Shown here in pieces: positions 25,042 through 35,140 of a DNA stretch of 41,789 nucleotides. Within the stretch, counting starts at the first letter, position 1; each line of letters opens with the position of its first letter. Location: NCBI GenBank assembly GCA_000320545.1, contig ADNK01000556.1, positions 1-41,789 of the forward strand, read 5' to 3'. The translations under genes were made by a program, and so were the position numbers. Below the pieces are notes generated by a model that was not told the DNA's origin, did no database searches, and was given only the letters and a program-made list of their open reading frames with translations. This DNA comes from Bigelowiella natans CCMP2755. Its lineage: Eukaryota > Cercozoa > Chlorarachniophyceae.

Positions 25042-25608
25042 ATGGAGCTCTCCCACGTAGGCAAACACTGTTCCTTGAAGGACTGCAGGCAGCTTGATTT
25101 CCTGCCCTTTCGCTGTTCTCATTGCAAACAATCCTTTTGTCTGGGTCATAGAAAACCCCAAGATCATCAGTGCAAACATTACACCCCTCCAAGGCCACCA
25201 GTGAAGGCGATTTGCAAAGACTGCAACAAGTCTATACAAGCAGACGGCGATAAAACCATTGCACAGTTGCTTGTGGATCATTATGGGAGAGGCGAATGTA
25301 AAAAATTTACGGTCACAAAACCACATAGATGCAATTTCTGTAAACCTAACGGGAAAAAATGTAAGAGAAGGGAATTCGATCCTATAGTCTGTAAACGGTG
25401 CAATATGAATTTCTGCATAAAACATCGACATGCAGAGGATCATAATTGTAAAGGACTTGAAATGAAGAAACCACAGCGTCCAGTACCAAAAAGTGACTCG
25501 ATGAAGAATCCAGAAAATTGCTCTAAGGCTGCGCGAACACGGGGTTCAGGAACCAACTTGGCCCATTCAAGGCTAGTTAAACAATTTCAATCTGTGAAGG
25601 TGAAGTAA
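25042..25608 (+). CDS. Double AN1 zinc-finger protein, ZFAND2/AIRAP type, intronless
   Basis: A single exon of 188 residues. The start MELSHVGKHCS fits the family N-terminus. The first AN1 finger covers about residues 10-44 (Cys10, 15, 25, 28, 33, His36, His42, Cys44). A middle Cys-rich block (CKDCNKSIQ, then DHYGRGEC) at about 58-86 is characteristic of ZFAND2 proteins. The second AN1 finger covers about 97-136 (ending FCIKHRHAEDHNC). ZFAND2 proteins bind the proteasome and p97 and help clear misfolded or newly made proteins, notably under arsenite stress; that role is inferred here. The basic tail (residues 140-188) has no obvious ubiquitin-interacting motif or CaaX box, unlike ZFAND2B. AATAAA at 25827-25832 probably serves polyadenylation. 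It is the only confident gene here without introns, so a retrocopy origin is possible. Confidence 0.92.
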   Translation: MELSHVGKHCSLKDCRQLDFLPFRCSHCKQSFCLGHRKPQDHQCKHYTPPRPPVKAICKDCNKSIQADGDKTIAQLLVDHYGRGECKKFTVTKPHRCNFCKPNGKKCKRREFDPIVCKRCNMNFCIKHRHAEDHNCKGLEMKKPQRPVPKSDSMKNPENCSKAARTRGSGTNLAHSRLVKQFQSVKVK

Positions 25609-25826
25609 AATTTTCATCGAACCAGAACATCAAGTGTTTCAAATATATCACACAGATGAACCAAAGTATCTGTTAAGATCGAAGGATAAGATGTTCAGAA
25701 AATCGATAAGCTGGTCGTACATCGTTCCTGCGTACATAGCTAGAGCTAGAGAGCAGCGGAATTACCGTCGTTGCTGAACAAAACCACAACGTTCTGATTA
25801 CCCCAGGCTGTCGCTCCCCATCAAGA

Positions 25827-25832
25827 AATAAA
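25827..25832 (+). terminator. Polyadenylation signal of the ZFAND2-type gene
   Basis: A canonical AATAAA lies 219 nt after the stop codon. A second near-copy (AAATAAATT) is about 40 nt further. Confidence 0.5.
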
Positions 25833-25972
25833 ATGATTATAGCACAATTACGTGTTGTATCCCATGTAAATAAATTGTACAGTGAAAATATCTTCGCATT
25901 CGATTATCGATGATTGTATGCATTGCATAGCTATCCGTATTGCCTCGATCGGGCAGCGTGCGCTTGCATGTA

Positions 25973-26033
25973 AGACGGATGTAACATATCAAATTAAATT
26001 TGTTCAATGGTCATCCTCATGTAACTGTGCAAT
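25973..26033 (+). repeat. Dispersed repeat, copy 2
   Basis: It matches 12029-12090: AGACGGATGT, AATTAAATTT, TTCAATGGTCATCCT, ATGTA and a final TGCAATGC. GCTAGCATGC follows at once. Confidence 0.65.
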
Positions 26034-26740
26034 GCAGTAGCTAGCATGCATGGCACACACCAGCATTGCACGTGTCTATGTTGCACACTGAATCAGTTAA
26101 AGTTGGTTTGCTGAGCAAATCTAGAAATGCATTCCACAGTGTGCAGAACACTGCTCGACTGCAACACCCTGCTAGCCTGTCGTGACGGGCGATTTGCGGC
26201 AAGTGAACATTGCGAACTTGTTGCTCATGATCGAGCAGTCATGGCGTAGCTATGCGGCCGCACTAGCTAGCTAGGCAGGTAGCGCATGCACGCTTTCATT
26301 CGCATCATGCCATGACTGATGTGGCGCTCAGTTTGCACGCCACAGCTGGACAGGCAGAGCAATGTCCACCAGTCCATTGTGTGCGCGACTCACGACACGC
26401 AGCGTCCTGATTATCCTGAGACGTCTCACGGCGACGACACACTGTCCATGGCCTTTGATGGCTGTGCAGCGTACGCACGTACGAACATGTGTAGTTTAGT
26501 ACACATGTTCTTTGCAGCACATGCTCCATTTGTGTGCATTTTTACCTGCACATGTCCCAAAGGGAACATGTGTGCTTTTGACTCGGTGCGCTCTGTGGCC
26601 TTTGATGGCTATGTGACTGCGTCGCATGTGCGCGTGGAAAGCTCCCGCGTTCTTGGAAAGTTCTTGCGTCCTTCCTCGGACTAGCAACGCTCTCGGACAA
26701 GTCCAGGAACGTTCTGCCCATCACAGCTCTCCTGATTTCT
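26034..26740. other. Gap with palindromic words and hairpins
   Basis: No exon is supported. GCTAGC/GCATGC-like words are dense to 26290. A perfect hairpin lies at 26483-26510 and an imperfect one at 26548-26575. Confidence 0.45.
26483..26510. repeat. Perfect 11-bp-arm hairpin
   Basis: GAACATGTGTA (26483-26493) and TACACATGTTC (26500-26510) flank a 6-nt loop. An imperfect cousin, GCACATGTCCC and GGGAACATGTGTGC, lies at 26548-26575. Confidence 0.7.
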
Positions 26741-28224
26741 GCCAGGTGATCGAACTTGCGCGTGATGTCGCGGCAAAGAAGAAACTCGCGAAGGAGGAGG
26801 ATTTGTCAGTTGGCACAGGGTCTGTTCTCATTCATCCATGTGCTGCCATTGGATCAATTGTGAAACAAAGCAAATGAAAAGAGTGTGCATTCCTGCGGAT
26901 CGTCATTGATCCCCCGACCCAACTCTCCTCATGGGTGTGTTTGTGTGTTGCGTGTTGCACAGCTGGCAGCTTGGAGGAGTCCAGGGAGCCAACATCATCA
27001 GAGTCGTCCAAATGCCAACACAGGAAAATGGGCTGCAGGTTTTCCTGCCAGTGCATCACGCAATGACCATGACCTGATGTGCACGTTCGTTGTGTGTTCA
27101 CACTTGTGCACATGTCATGCATTTGCTGCATCATCAAGCTTCGTTTTGTCATTCTCCATGCTGTCTTGAAAATTTCATTTCGATCCATGCTCAAACATTG
27201 GCTAGAATGCCACTGCAAATGACGAATGAAGAGACAATCATCACCCAATCTAACTAGCCAGCTGTTGCATCCGCTGTGTGCACAGTGCAGAACGATGTGG
27301 CAGCGCGAGTGCAATTCCATGCAGCCATGCTGTGCCAACGACAATGCCTACATTTGGAATGCACAAACTTGCACATGTCATTGCCAAACTGCATTGCACT
27401 AGTGCAGGCCTTTTGCGATGCATGTGCTAGGGCAGGACAATGGACAAACAAACAACATTGCATCATGTCCATTGTCAAATGTGGTGCAACCAACTGCAGA
27501 CGACGTCACGACGCTACTCCCAAGCATGGAAAACATGCAGGGGCTCTCGACAACCATTGATGACATTGCAATGCCGTGCCTGTCAAACATGAAGCGAAAA
27601 GGACCCACTGCGCTTTGGTGGTTGCTTGATTGCACCTAGACACGTGGGCAATGCTAGCATGTTCCCCAACTAGCTCAATGCAATGCATTGCAGTCAGGAA
27701 CACTGAAAGCCCACGAATTTCCCTCTGGCTGTCCGCTTGCCTTCCATCCTGAAAGCATTTCTCCAGCACTCTCTGCCTCTAGCATTTCTGGGCGTGAAAA
27801 GCAACCACAGAGCGTCTCACCAAATGAAACTCCCATGCATCACCACGGACAGATGAAAAATGAAAATGCAAACCCAAACACACAAACCGTGACAAACAAA
27901 TGTGCAATGGTTGGCATTTCATTGTGCATGCACACATTCAACCATTTCCGTGAGCAAACACATGCACACACACACACGCACACCTAGATCCACACACGCA
28001 CGCACACACCTTGGCAGTGCGATGATGATTATGATGCAACTGATGCATGCTTGCACTTGCATTGCACAGGAGGAAGGGCTTCCCTTGGAGCTGCAATTTC
28101 GCTGTGATGTGCCTCCAAATGATTGCAGATGTTTGCAAATGCATCTTTGTTTCTTTGCACAGCCGCAGTTTTCCAATTGCACAGTGGAGATGAGGTGTCA
28201 ACACCACACACAAAAACCACACAT

Positions 28225-28262
<38 letters not shown>

Positions 28263-28454
28263 CGCACCTGTTCTGGGGTGACGACTTTCTTCAAGTTGCA
28301 GTGTTGGAGGATGATCGAATCTGTGCGCTGTGCAATGCCAACAATGTCGTCACGTCAGCCAAGTTCAGGAAATTTGCGACACTTGCAATGGTTGAGATGA
28401 TGCACGTGCAAAAGCGCACAGGAACACACAATGTGCATGCGCTCGCATAATTCA

Positions 28455-28487
<33 letters not shown>

Positions 28488-29100
28488 CAATTCTTGAACA
28501 ACCTCGAACATTGGGGCATCAATTTTGCCCCATGGTGGCTTCTCAATGATTTCTGGTGAACTTGACAGTCCCGTTGAGACTGTCCACAAGTTCGCCGATT
28601 TCTCAGTCTTGCCACAGTCGCCTCTCACCTTTTGTGTGTGTGTGTGTGTGTGTGCATGAACACTTGTTGTTTTTCGTGATGGTGTGTTTTGTGCTGTGCC
28701 GTGTCACTGATGTGTCATTTTTTGCGTTTTTCCTGTTTTGTTGTGTCGTTCAGCAAGCTTCCTTGTCATCTTGTCGGTTGCATTTGGAGTGGTGCTTGTG
28801 GGTGACAACAATGATGATGAGAGTGATGACTGCAATGGATGACGACAGTGATGATGATGCTGATGAAGGACAACGACGACAATTGTCTGATGATGACTCA
28901 AAAAAATGAATGATCCACATGGACAGTTGTTCGAATTGAGCATGGGTCTTCGACTGATTTCTGATCATGCATCGCACGTGACTGTCAGAATGCCATTCTT
29001 GAGTTTCAAGGTTCAATTGCACCAAAGTGTGCATCATGGATGGAACTCAGTGTTGGTGTCAGGTTGCTGAAGATGAAAACGACACTTTTGAATGTTTGAC
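26741..29100 (-). pseudogene. Coding-like fragments in TG/CA-rich DNA, possibly a decayed gene
   Basis: Several minus-strand stretches read like protein, not noise: about 28996-28925 (IRNQSKTHAQFEQLSMW), 28621-28485 (EIIEKPPWGKIDAPMFEVVQ), 28335-28269 (ILQHCNLKKVVTPEQ), 28200-28060 (AAVQRNKDAFANICNHLEAH) and 27775-27640 (RVLEKCFQDGRQAD, FLTAMHCIELVGEH). Some are bounded by AG and GT, but I could not join them in phase, and one runs into an AC array without a donor. Codon choice is strongly biased to TGC, GCA, CAC and ACA. I recognise no family. A diverged gene, a degraded mobile-element gene or biased non-coding DNA are all possible. At the low end (26741-26877) the plus strand also looks coding, so strand is uncertain there. 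Confidence 0.3.
28221..28653. repeat. Three (AC)n/(GT)n arrays
   Basis: An AC array at about 28221-28261 and GT arrays at about 28457-28486 and 28631-28653 interrupt the coding-like fragments. Confidence 0.9.
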
Positions 29101-29114
29101 ACTTTGTGATGTTG

Positions 29115-30190
29115 CATGTGCGTGTTGATGGAGGCAGGACAAAGTGTGAAAAATGTGAAACAAAAAGTGCAAAAAGTGAAAGTGTTTGGCAAAGTTTTTT
29201 GACAAATGGCAAAAACACTCATGCAACAAGTGAGGGGTGGTTTGAGGGCTGGGATGACAAAAGAGAAAAATGGTTGAAGACAGCGCAGATCAGTGGCACT
29301 GCCTCTCGCGCCCCCATCCCAGACCCAACCAGAGATCCAGGTGAGGCTTGACGCACCTGTGTTCAATTGATGGGAGTTGGAAAAATTCAAATTGTGTTTT
29401 GTGCACACTTTTTTGGGTGAAAAAAGTGATTTGTTTGGCAAAAATGTGCAAAAGACTTTCTGTGATTTGTTTGGCAAAAACACGTGAAAGACTTTTCACA
29501 CTTTTTGCCCAAAAAAATGTACAAAAAGACTTTTTGCATTTTTCACCAAACAAGTCATGAAAATGACATCACAACGTGACAAACTCCAAACGACGATCAC
29601 CGAATTTGCATCCCTTTTTTTCCCATTCGCCATGACGCATGGGAAACAAGGACGCAAATTCGGTGAATTGTTTGTTGGCAAAAAGTGTGCAAATGACTTT
29701 TTGCATTTTTTGCCAAACAAATCATGAAGACAATGTCACAATGTGACAAACTCCAAGTGACGATCACCGAATTTGCACTCCTTTTTTCACACTCGCCATG
29801 ACGCATGGGAAGTGTGGATGCAAATTCGGTGAATCACTTGTTGGCAAAAAACACACAAAAGACTTTTTGCATTTTTTCCAATTCATCCACGTGCATCAAA
29901 TCAAACTTGAATTTTTCCAACTCCCATCAATTGAACACAGGTGCGTCAAGCCTCACCTGGATCTCTGGTTGGGGTCCGGGATGGGGGCGCGAGAGGCAGT
30001 GCCACTGATCCACGCTGTCTTCAACCACTTTTCTCTTTTGTCATCCCAGCCCTCAAACTGCCCCTCACTCATTGCATGAACACTTTCACCATTTGTCAAA
30101 AAACTTTGTGAAACATTTTTGCTTTTTGCACTTTTTGTTTCACACTTTTTGCACTTTGTGCACTCTCCATGTCAATGCACACGTGCACAC
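29115..30190. mobile_element. Foldback element: long inverted arms around two tandem hairpin units
   Basis: The left arm (about 29115-29396) reappears as its reverse complement at about 29901-30190. The match includes GATCCAGGTGAGGCTTGACG, the GGGATG/GGGTCTGGG-type segment, TTCAATTGATGGGAGTTGG and the AAAGTGTGAAA-rich outer part. Between the arms a 167-bp unit is repeated in tandem (29547-29713 and 29714-29880). Each unit has its own inner hairpin: TCACCGAATTTGCA at 29597-29610 and 29764-29777, paired with the sequence ending CAAATTCGGTGA at 29666 and 29832. There is no transposase-like frame and no clear target-site duplication, so this is a non-autonomous foldback or MITE-like element by structure. 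The arms differ slightly, so it is not freshly made. Confidence 0.75.
29547..29880. repeat. 167-bp tandem duplication inside the foldback element
   Basis: Two copies begin CAAACAAGTCATGA (29547) and CAAACAAATCATGA (29714) and stay alignable to TTTTTGCATTTTTT at their ends. Each carries a hairpin with loops containing CGCCATGACGCATGGGA. Confidence 0.8.
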
Positions 30191-30526
30191 GTGCATGTGT
30201 GTGCATCATTTCCATTTTTTTCAACACTCAGATTTCAACATCGGTGAATGTGATGAAATCGAATGAACACCTTTTCTTTCACCTTCTTGTGTGCAAACTG
30301 AATGAAGCTTTGCCCAACATGCTTGTTCCTGAGATGGTTTGTGTCATCTTTTGCAAGGCAAATGTTCAGGTTTGGGGCAATCAAAGGTTCAGGGTTCGAA
30401 TTTGCGTGAGCACGTTTTCTGTGTGCTTGAAATGTTTGTGAAACCAATTTGTTGCATGCGCATCAAAAACATTGATGCGCATGTCGCATGACCAGTCAAG
30501 GTTTGTGGTGCTCTTCGAAAGTTTCT

Positions 30527-30885
30527 TCAGTGGTGTTTCCCTTTGCCAAAAATGTGTTCAATCTCATCGGTGTCAAGGGTGAGGGTTGCGGTTGTGGGGT
30601 CCACGTCAAGTTTTCTTTGCCAATTTTGAAACTTGTGATCCTTCACAATCCCGATGTGGGATTTCGCTCCGTTCATCCATGCCATTTTGTCACAACTGTC
30701 CTCACACGCATGCACATGCACACACGTGTGCGCGACAAGAAAATGACATTTTTTAATTTTTTGCGGTTACGGGGACACGCTTCACGTGGAAGTGTACTTA
30801 CCGTCCGAAATGAGTGCCTAGATTCGGAGCCGAAATGCTTGTAGAGCTCTCGTTCTTTAAGAAAAATAAATTGGTTTTCAATCAT
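30527..30885 (-). CDS. Putative small two-exon gene, unrecognised
   Basis: Exon 1 (30885-30802) begins ATG and reads MIENQFIFLKERELYKHFGS and onward to a strong GTAAGT donor. Exon 2 (30700-30527), after GTGTGAG, continues in phase 0 (MAWMNGAKSHIGIVK, then TLTLDTDEIEHIFGKGK) to TGA, about 85 residues with a lysine- and histidine-rich end. The 101-nt intron has normal ends. No family is recognised. It lies just outside the foldback element, and the coding-like minus-strand fragments further down could be later exons if the stop is skipped by splicing. Confidence 0.45.
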
Positions 30886-31268
30886 CACATTGTGATTTAA
30901 AATTTAACCAAAAAAACGACTCAGACGATGTAATTCGACGTGCAATGCTTGTAATCTATGATGCGTGATGTCTGGTTATCGGTGCAGTGCGTGGTATGTG
31001 ATGTCTTGTAGACGTTGGAGCGTAAAATGTCTGATATCTTATTGACGTCGAGGTTGTGTGTTATGTGATGTCTTTCCCATGTTAGAGCGTGTATCATGTG
31101 ATGTTTTTCAGTAACGTGTAACTGGTTGTATAATTGCTATTACCGTAGGTGTTGCCGTTACACCACCACTTGATGCCCTTTGCTCAGCTGCAGCTTTTGT
31201 GTCCACCAAGTAGACAGAGCCCAAGTAAAGATGCTCGTAACAGTACAAGAATAACTAATATATACATA

Positions 31269-31309
<41 letters not shown>

Positions 31310-31605
31310 GTACATATGTGTGTGTGTGTGTGTGTGTGTGTCATTTATTAGGATTAGGGTCGCGGTTAGTTTTGGAGTTAGGGCTGAGTTTAGGCATAAT
31401 TCTTGTCATATCAGCCTGATAATCTTGTCTATATTCAGCGTTGTCTACGTTTATGTACTAACTTGGCGAAATGTGAGTGCTTTTGGCGAACAGGTTGTGT
31501 CTCACCGCACATTCAAGAGGATCTTTTCCATCCCTATATATAGCCTTCGTTTTTGAAGACATAAGAGCATACTGGCCAAGTGCATCCTCACTGTGCACAA
31601 GTGCA

Positions 31606-31644
<39 letters not shown>

Positions 31645-33089
31645 ACTTCAGAACAGGACCAACAAAAACAAACTCGATTTGATGCATTTCATCAAATAGG
31701 AATTGTTTTGTTGACAGCTGAAATTTGACACACGCATGCGCACACACCCAACACATATTAACTTACATGTCCTTTTCCACACAAATTTCTGCTTCTTCAT
31801 TTGAGTAACAGTCAAGACACTCTAGAAATTGACCATCTAGCGGGTCTAGCGTTCCAAGATCGAAACCAAGATTCATTACCTGGTGAACATGATGCAGAAC
31901 AACATGCGAAAATCTTCGTCAGTTTCAATGATGCATCGGAGTTCATACATTTATGTGTGCCTAGAACAATGCCCCTACACACACATGCACACACACACAC
32001 ACACACACATGCACATCACCGATCTGCCCTTGAGTGTCGAATTCGATCGCACAACAGACCCTCTAACAACAGCCTTGTTAGATGCGATGGCATCAGAAGC
32101 CCCATATACCCAGATCTCCCGGGAAACGACGCGACGGCAATGAGTAGGACGAGGGGGTGCATCGTGGTGAACAACCAGGATTTAAACGTTTTGAACTTTT
32201 TTTGAATTTTTGAATTTTTTTTGAAATGTGTTTCTCTCAATCAGAAGTGCGAATGAATCTGACATTTCTGGCCATTTTCTTTGGGTCCAAGTTCGTACGA
32301 AATCAGGAAATTCGCCTGCAGGCGATGCAGGTGAGTAGCAGCATTTTTTTTTTTTTTCGCATTTTGTGTTTGGTCTGCTAGTCTGTCGGCAAAAGATCCA
32401 CGTGTTGTTGTGTTTGCTCATCACCCAAGCTGGGTTCCTGGGTTTGCATGCATCCCGACGCAGCTGGTGCTCTGATGTCGCAGCAAGGGAACGGAACGGG
32501 GCACAGGTCCCACGGACCAAGGGGGTTTCACTCCCCGGGTTTTGGTCCGCACCATGCTCGTCGGCGGTTTTGCCCGGTCGATTTGTTGAAATCTGGAAAT
32601 GATCGTTGCGATCAATCCACACACGTGCAATGTGACATGCACATCACGTGTGCCACAGTGCAGCACTGTGTCTGTGGTGTCCGATCCGTCTCGCATGTCT
32701 GCATGCTAGCATGCGTGCACGACGCATGCATCGTGTCTACCATTGTGTGCCAGCTAGATGTGCACACAATGACAGGATCGAGCTCGTAGAGGCTAGCTGT
32801 TTCCAGCTAGTCACCTACTTGTTACATTTTTGCAGCTCATGATGTTGTATGTAGCACTACAACTGTAGCACATCGACTTCAAGGTGGCGCGGTGAGGGCG
32901 GCGTGTCGTGGCGCAAGCGTATATCGCACTTGGACCAATGCGCTCGTGACGTACGACCGAGGCTAGTACTGTGTTACTGTCACGTACACACACCGGACTA
33001 ATGAAACATCTAGACATTAACTGATAAGTGTCACTACCTGCGAAATGTACCACCAACTATGGAATTCGAGTGGATATTAACTGTAACAT
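30886..33089. other. Gap with microsatellites and no recognised gene
   Basis: Degenerate copies of TATGTGATGTCTT occur at 30985-31110. TA and GT arrays lie at about 31265-31340, AC arrays at 31609-31641 and 31977-32009, and a T run at 32346-32358. The 146-residue minus frame at 32182-32622 has no recognisable motif. GCTAGC/GCATGC words are dense at 32690-32830. Confidence 0.5.
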
Positions 33090-34693
33090 TTAAAACGCTG
33101 ATGCAGGCATTGCAACGAGTATATCATTGACTTCCTTCTTTGAGCACACGCGAAATTTCTGGTTTGCGGTGGTGATCTCGGCCATCTCAACATTCGTGTC
33201 GTTGATTTTCTCCTCCATCACTTGCTTTAAAATTTGTAAAGCTAGCTTCTTAGCCTCAGCCAACGTCATTGACTAATAAAAACATATTTGTTATTCATTT
33301 GTTTTTGGGAATGCCCAAGCAAGCTGCATATTCCGTGTGACGGTAACCTTATTGTAGTGATCTTTGAGGGAAGTCTGAGCGCCCTCGGACCCTGCTCCGA
33401 TTGCCTTCGCAGAAAATTTGGTGAAAAGACCTGAAGGGTCTGTGTGGTAAAGAGCTGGGCCTTTCTCATCTACTCCAACGACGAGAAGCGCTACACCAAA
33501 AGGTCTTGCCTGGTGGAAGAAATCTTTTTATTAGATATTTTGATGTACAATTCTTGGCACCATCTAAACAGGTTTGGCGAGTGCACGAACCATGACGCAA
33601 CATAATATTTCTTTTTTTCCGTTTGGTAATATTTTTTCAAGATTTCTTCGCGTACATACCATCTGGCCGCCTCCGAAATCGAGCGCTAGGTCACATATTG
33701 ATTGAACACAGGATCGCACTGGGATTTTCTCATCGTAAGAGAACCAAAAATTCTGATTACCAAACCAAACAAATAGTTTGGACAGTCAAATAAGATGGTC
33801 TAATATTCAAATTGTATCCCCTACGGTACAATTGAAAATACCCCAACAGTAAAATTTGTAAGAATGTACACATATGCATACATATATGCACAATCACAAT
33901 GCATACGGTGTAATGATACAAATGCTTAAAGGTATATTTGATAAATAGTGGTCTCTTATATGAACTCCATTTAGAATGCTATTTATTAGTGGCAGACCTG
34001 TGTCTCGACCCGAGCATGGTCCACTAATGTACGCGCATCAGCCACAATTCCACTCATAGCACAGCCAATATCTTTAGATAATTTGAATAAATAGCCATAG
34101 GTGAGCTCAGTTTTTCCTCATTAAGAATCAATTTTATTTTAGCTGACTCCTGTCCCCTAATCCTAAACCCTCAATCTTCGTAAGCAGTTATTACGTCCGT
34201 CCAGTTTCATGATTTTCTTTACACTCGTGGGCTCCAGAAGTTTCGACTCAAGGCGTTTTTCTACTGCCAGCACAACACCTTCCGAGGTTTGAATCCCGAT
34301 AGCCGTCGTCCCAAGCTGAAGAGAGTCGCCAAAATAAAAACGAGTTAGAATCTTAGTTTCATTGGTGCTTCAGAGCTTCAGAGCTTCAAAGATCTGCCGC
34401 TTTTTCAATACCTTGATGGCTCCTTGAGCATACTCTACTTGGAACAATCTTCCTTGCGGCGAAAATGTATTAACTCCACTATCGTATTCCGACCTGTGAG
34501 ATACAAAGCATCAACCAATCAATTTTCTTCCTTTCGGCCTTCGCTAAATGATGAAGATATCTAGAAATTATGAAGCGAGTCCAACATGCGTAAGCATTAA
34601 AAACACAATAACAATTTTGTAGTTCCCCATCCCAAATGTCTACCACGCATCGTGTAATGATAAAAGGAAGGGGGGAGACCTTGTGAGGAACAT
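33090..34693 (-). CDS. PSMA5: 20S proteasome subunit alpha 5, 7 exons
   Basis: Exons from the 5' end: 34693-34680, 34493-34412, 34315-34195, 34071-33998, 33752-33660, 33509-33348, 33272-33090. All junctions keep phase and the product is 242 residues (family 241). Exon 1 has only 14 nt and encodes MFLT plus two bases of Arg. Hallmarks: [20 protein letters not shown] (alpha-type N-terminal signature), [70 protein letters not shown], then [20 protein letters not shown]. As an alpha subunit it has no catalytic threonine and forms the outer ring that gates the core particle. The very short first exon is supported by exact family agreement. Confidence 0.96.
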
Positions 34694-34807
34694 ATTCACT
34701 AGATACAAAGTTTGGATATTGGCCATCAAACTTGGAAACCAACAAAATGATAAAGAGCCTAGATTATTCTACTACGACAATAAAATTTAAATACATTATG
34801 ATTGAAA

Positions 34808-35135
34808 TCAAACGTCACAATGAGAGCGATGACCAGAATCAATCTCAATTGCTACGGTTGTGCGCAACTTCAGTTCTTTTCCAGCCAATTGCCAGAAAGT
34901 AGAAATTCGTGAGGCAGTCACAGAACCAAGTTTTTCCTTTAAGAGACAACACATTAATATTGTCGCATAACTTTTTGGTCGAAAAATTCGTTCATTTTGA
35001 CACTTCCTCCCTCTGGATTCCACTCCTGGAATGCAAGATGTCAGATGTCCTCAAAAAGCATATCGCGACAACAGTTAATCGGCTGAATCATAAGTCTCAT
35101 ACCGCTCCACGAACCTGACTCCCGATTCCCCCATT
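34808..35135 (-). CDS. Possible small gene upstream of PSMA5
   Basis: On the minus strand ATG near 35135 reads MGESGVRFVERYETYDSAD to a stop. After a TTCCAG acceptor near 35019 a second open part runs to TGA at 34808 (EKLGSVTASRISTFWQLAGK, ending SGHRSHCDV). The parts look coding but I could not join them in one frame. The end is only 115 nt from the PSMA5 start on the same strand, so this could also be PSMA5 5' sequence. No family recognised. Confidence 0.25.
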
Positions 35136-35140
35136 TTGGA

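Noticed and set aside
26741-26877. Plus-strand frame (ELARDVAAKKKLAKEEDLS) as a separate gene
   Set aside because: It looks protein-like but is short, has no partner exon on the plus strand, and the opposite strand is also open. It is noted only within the fragment entry.
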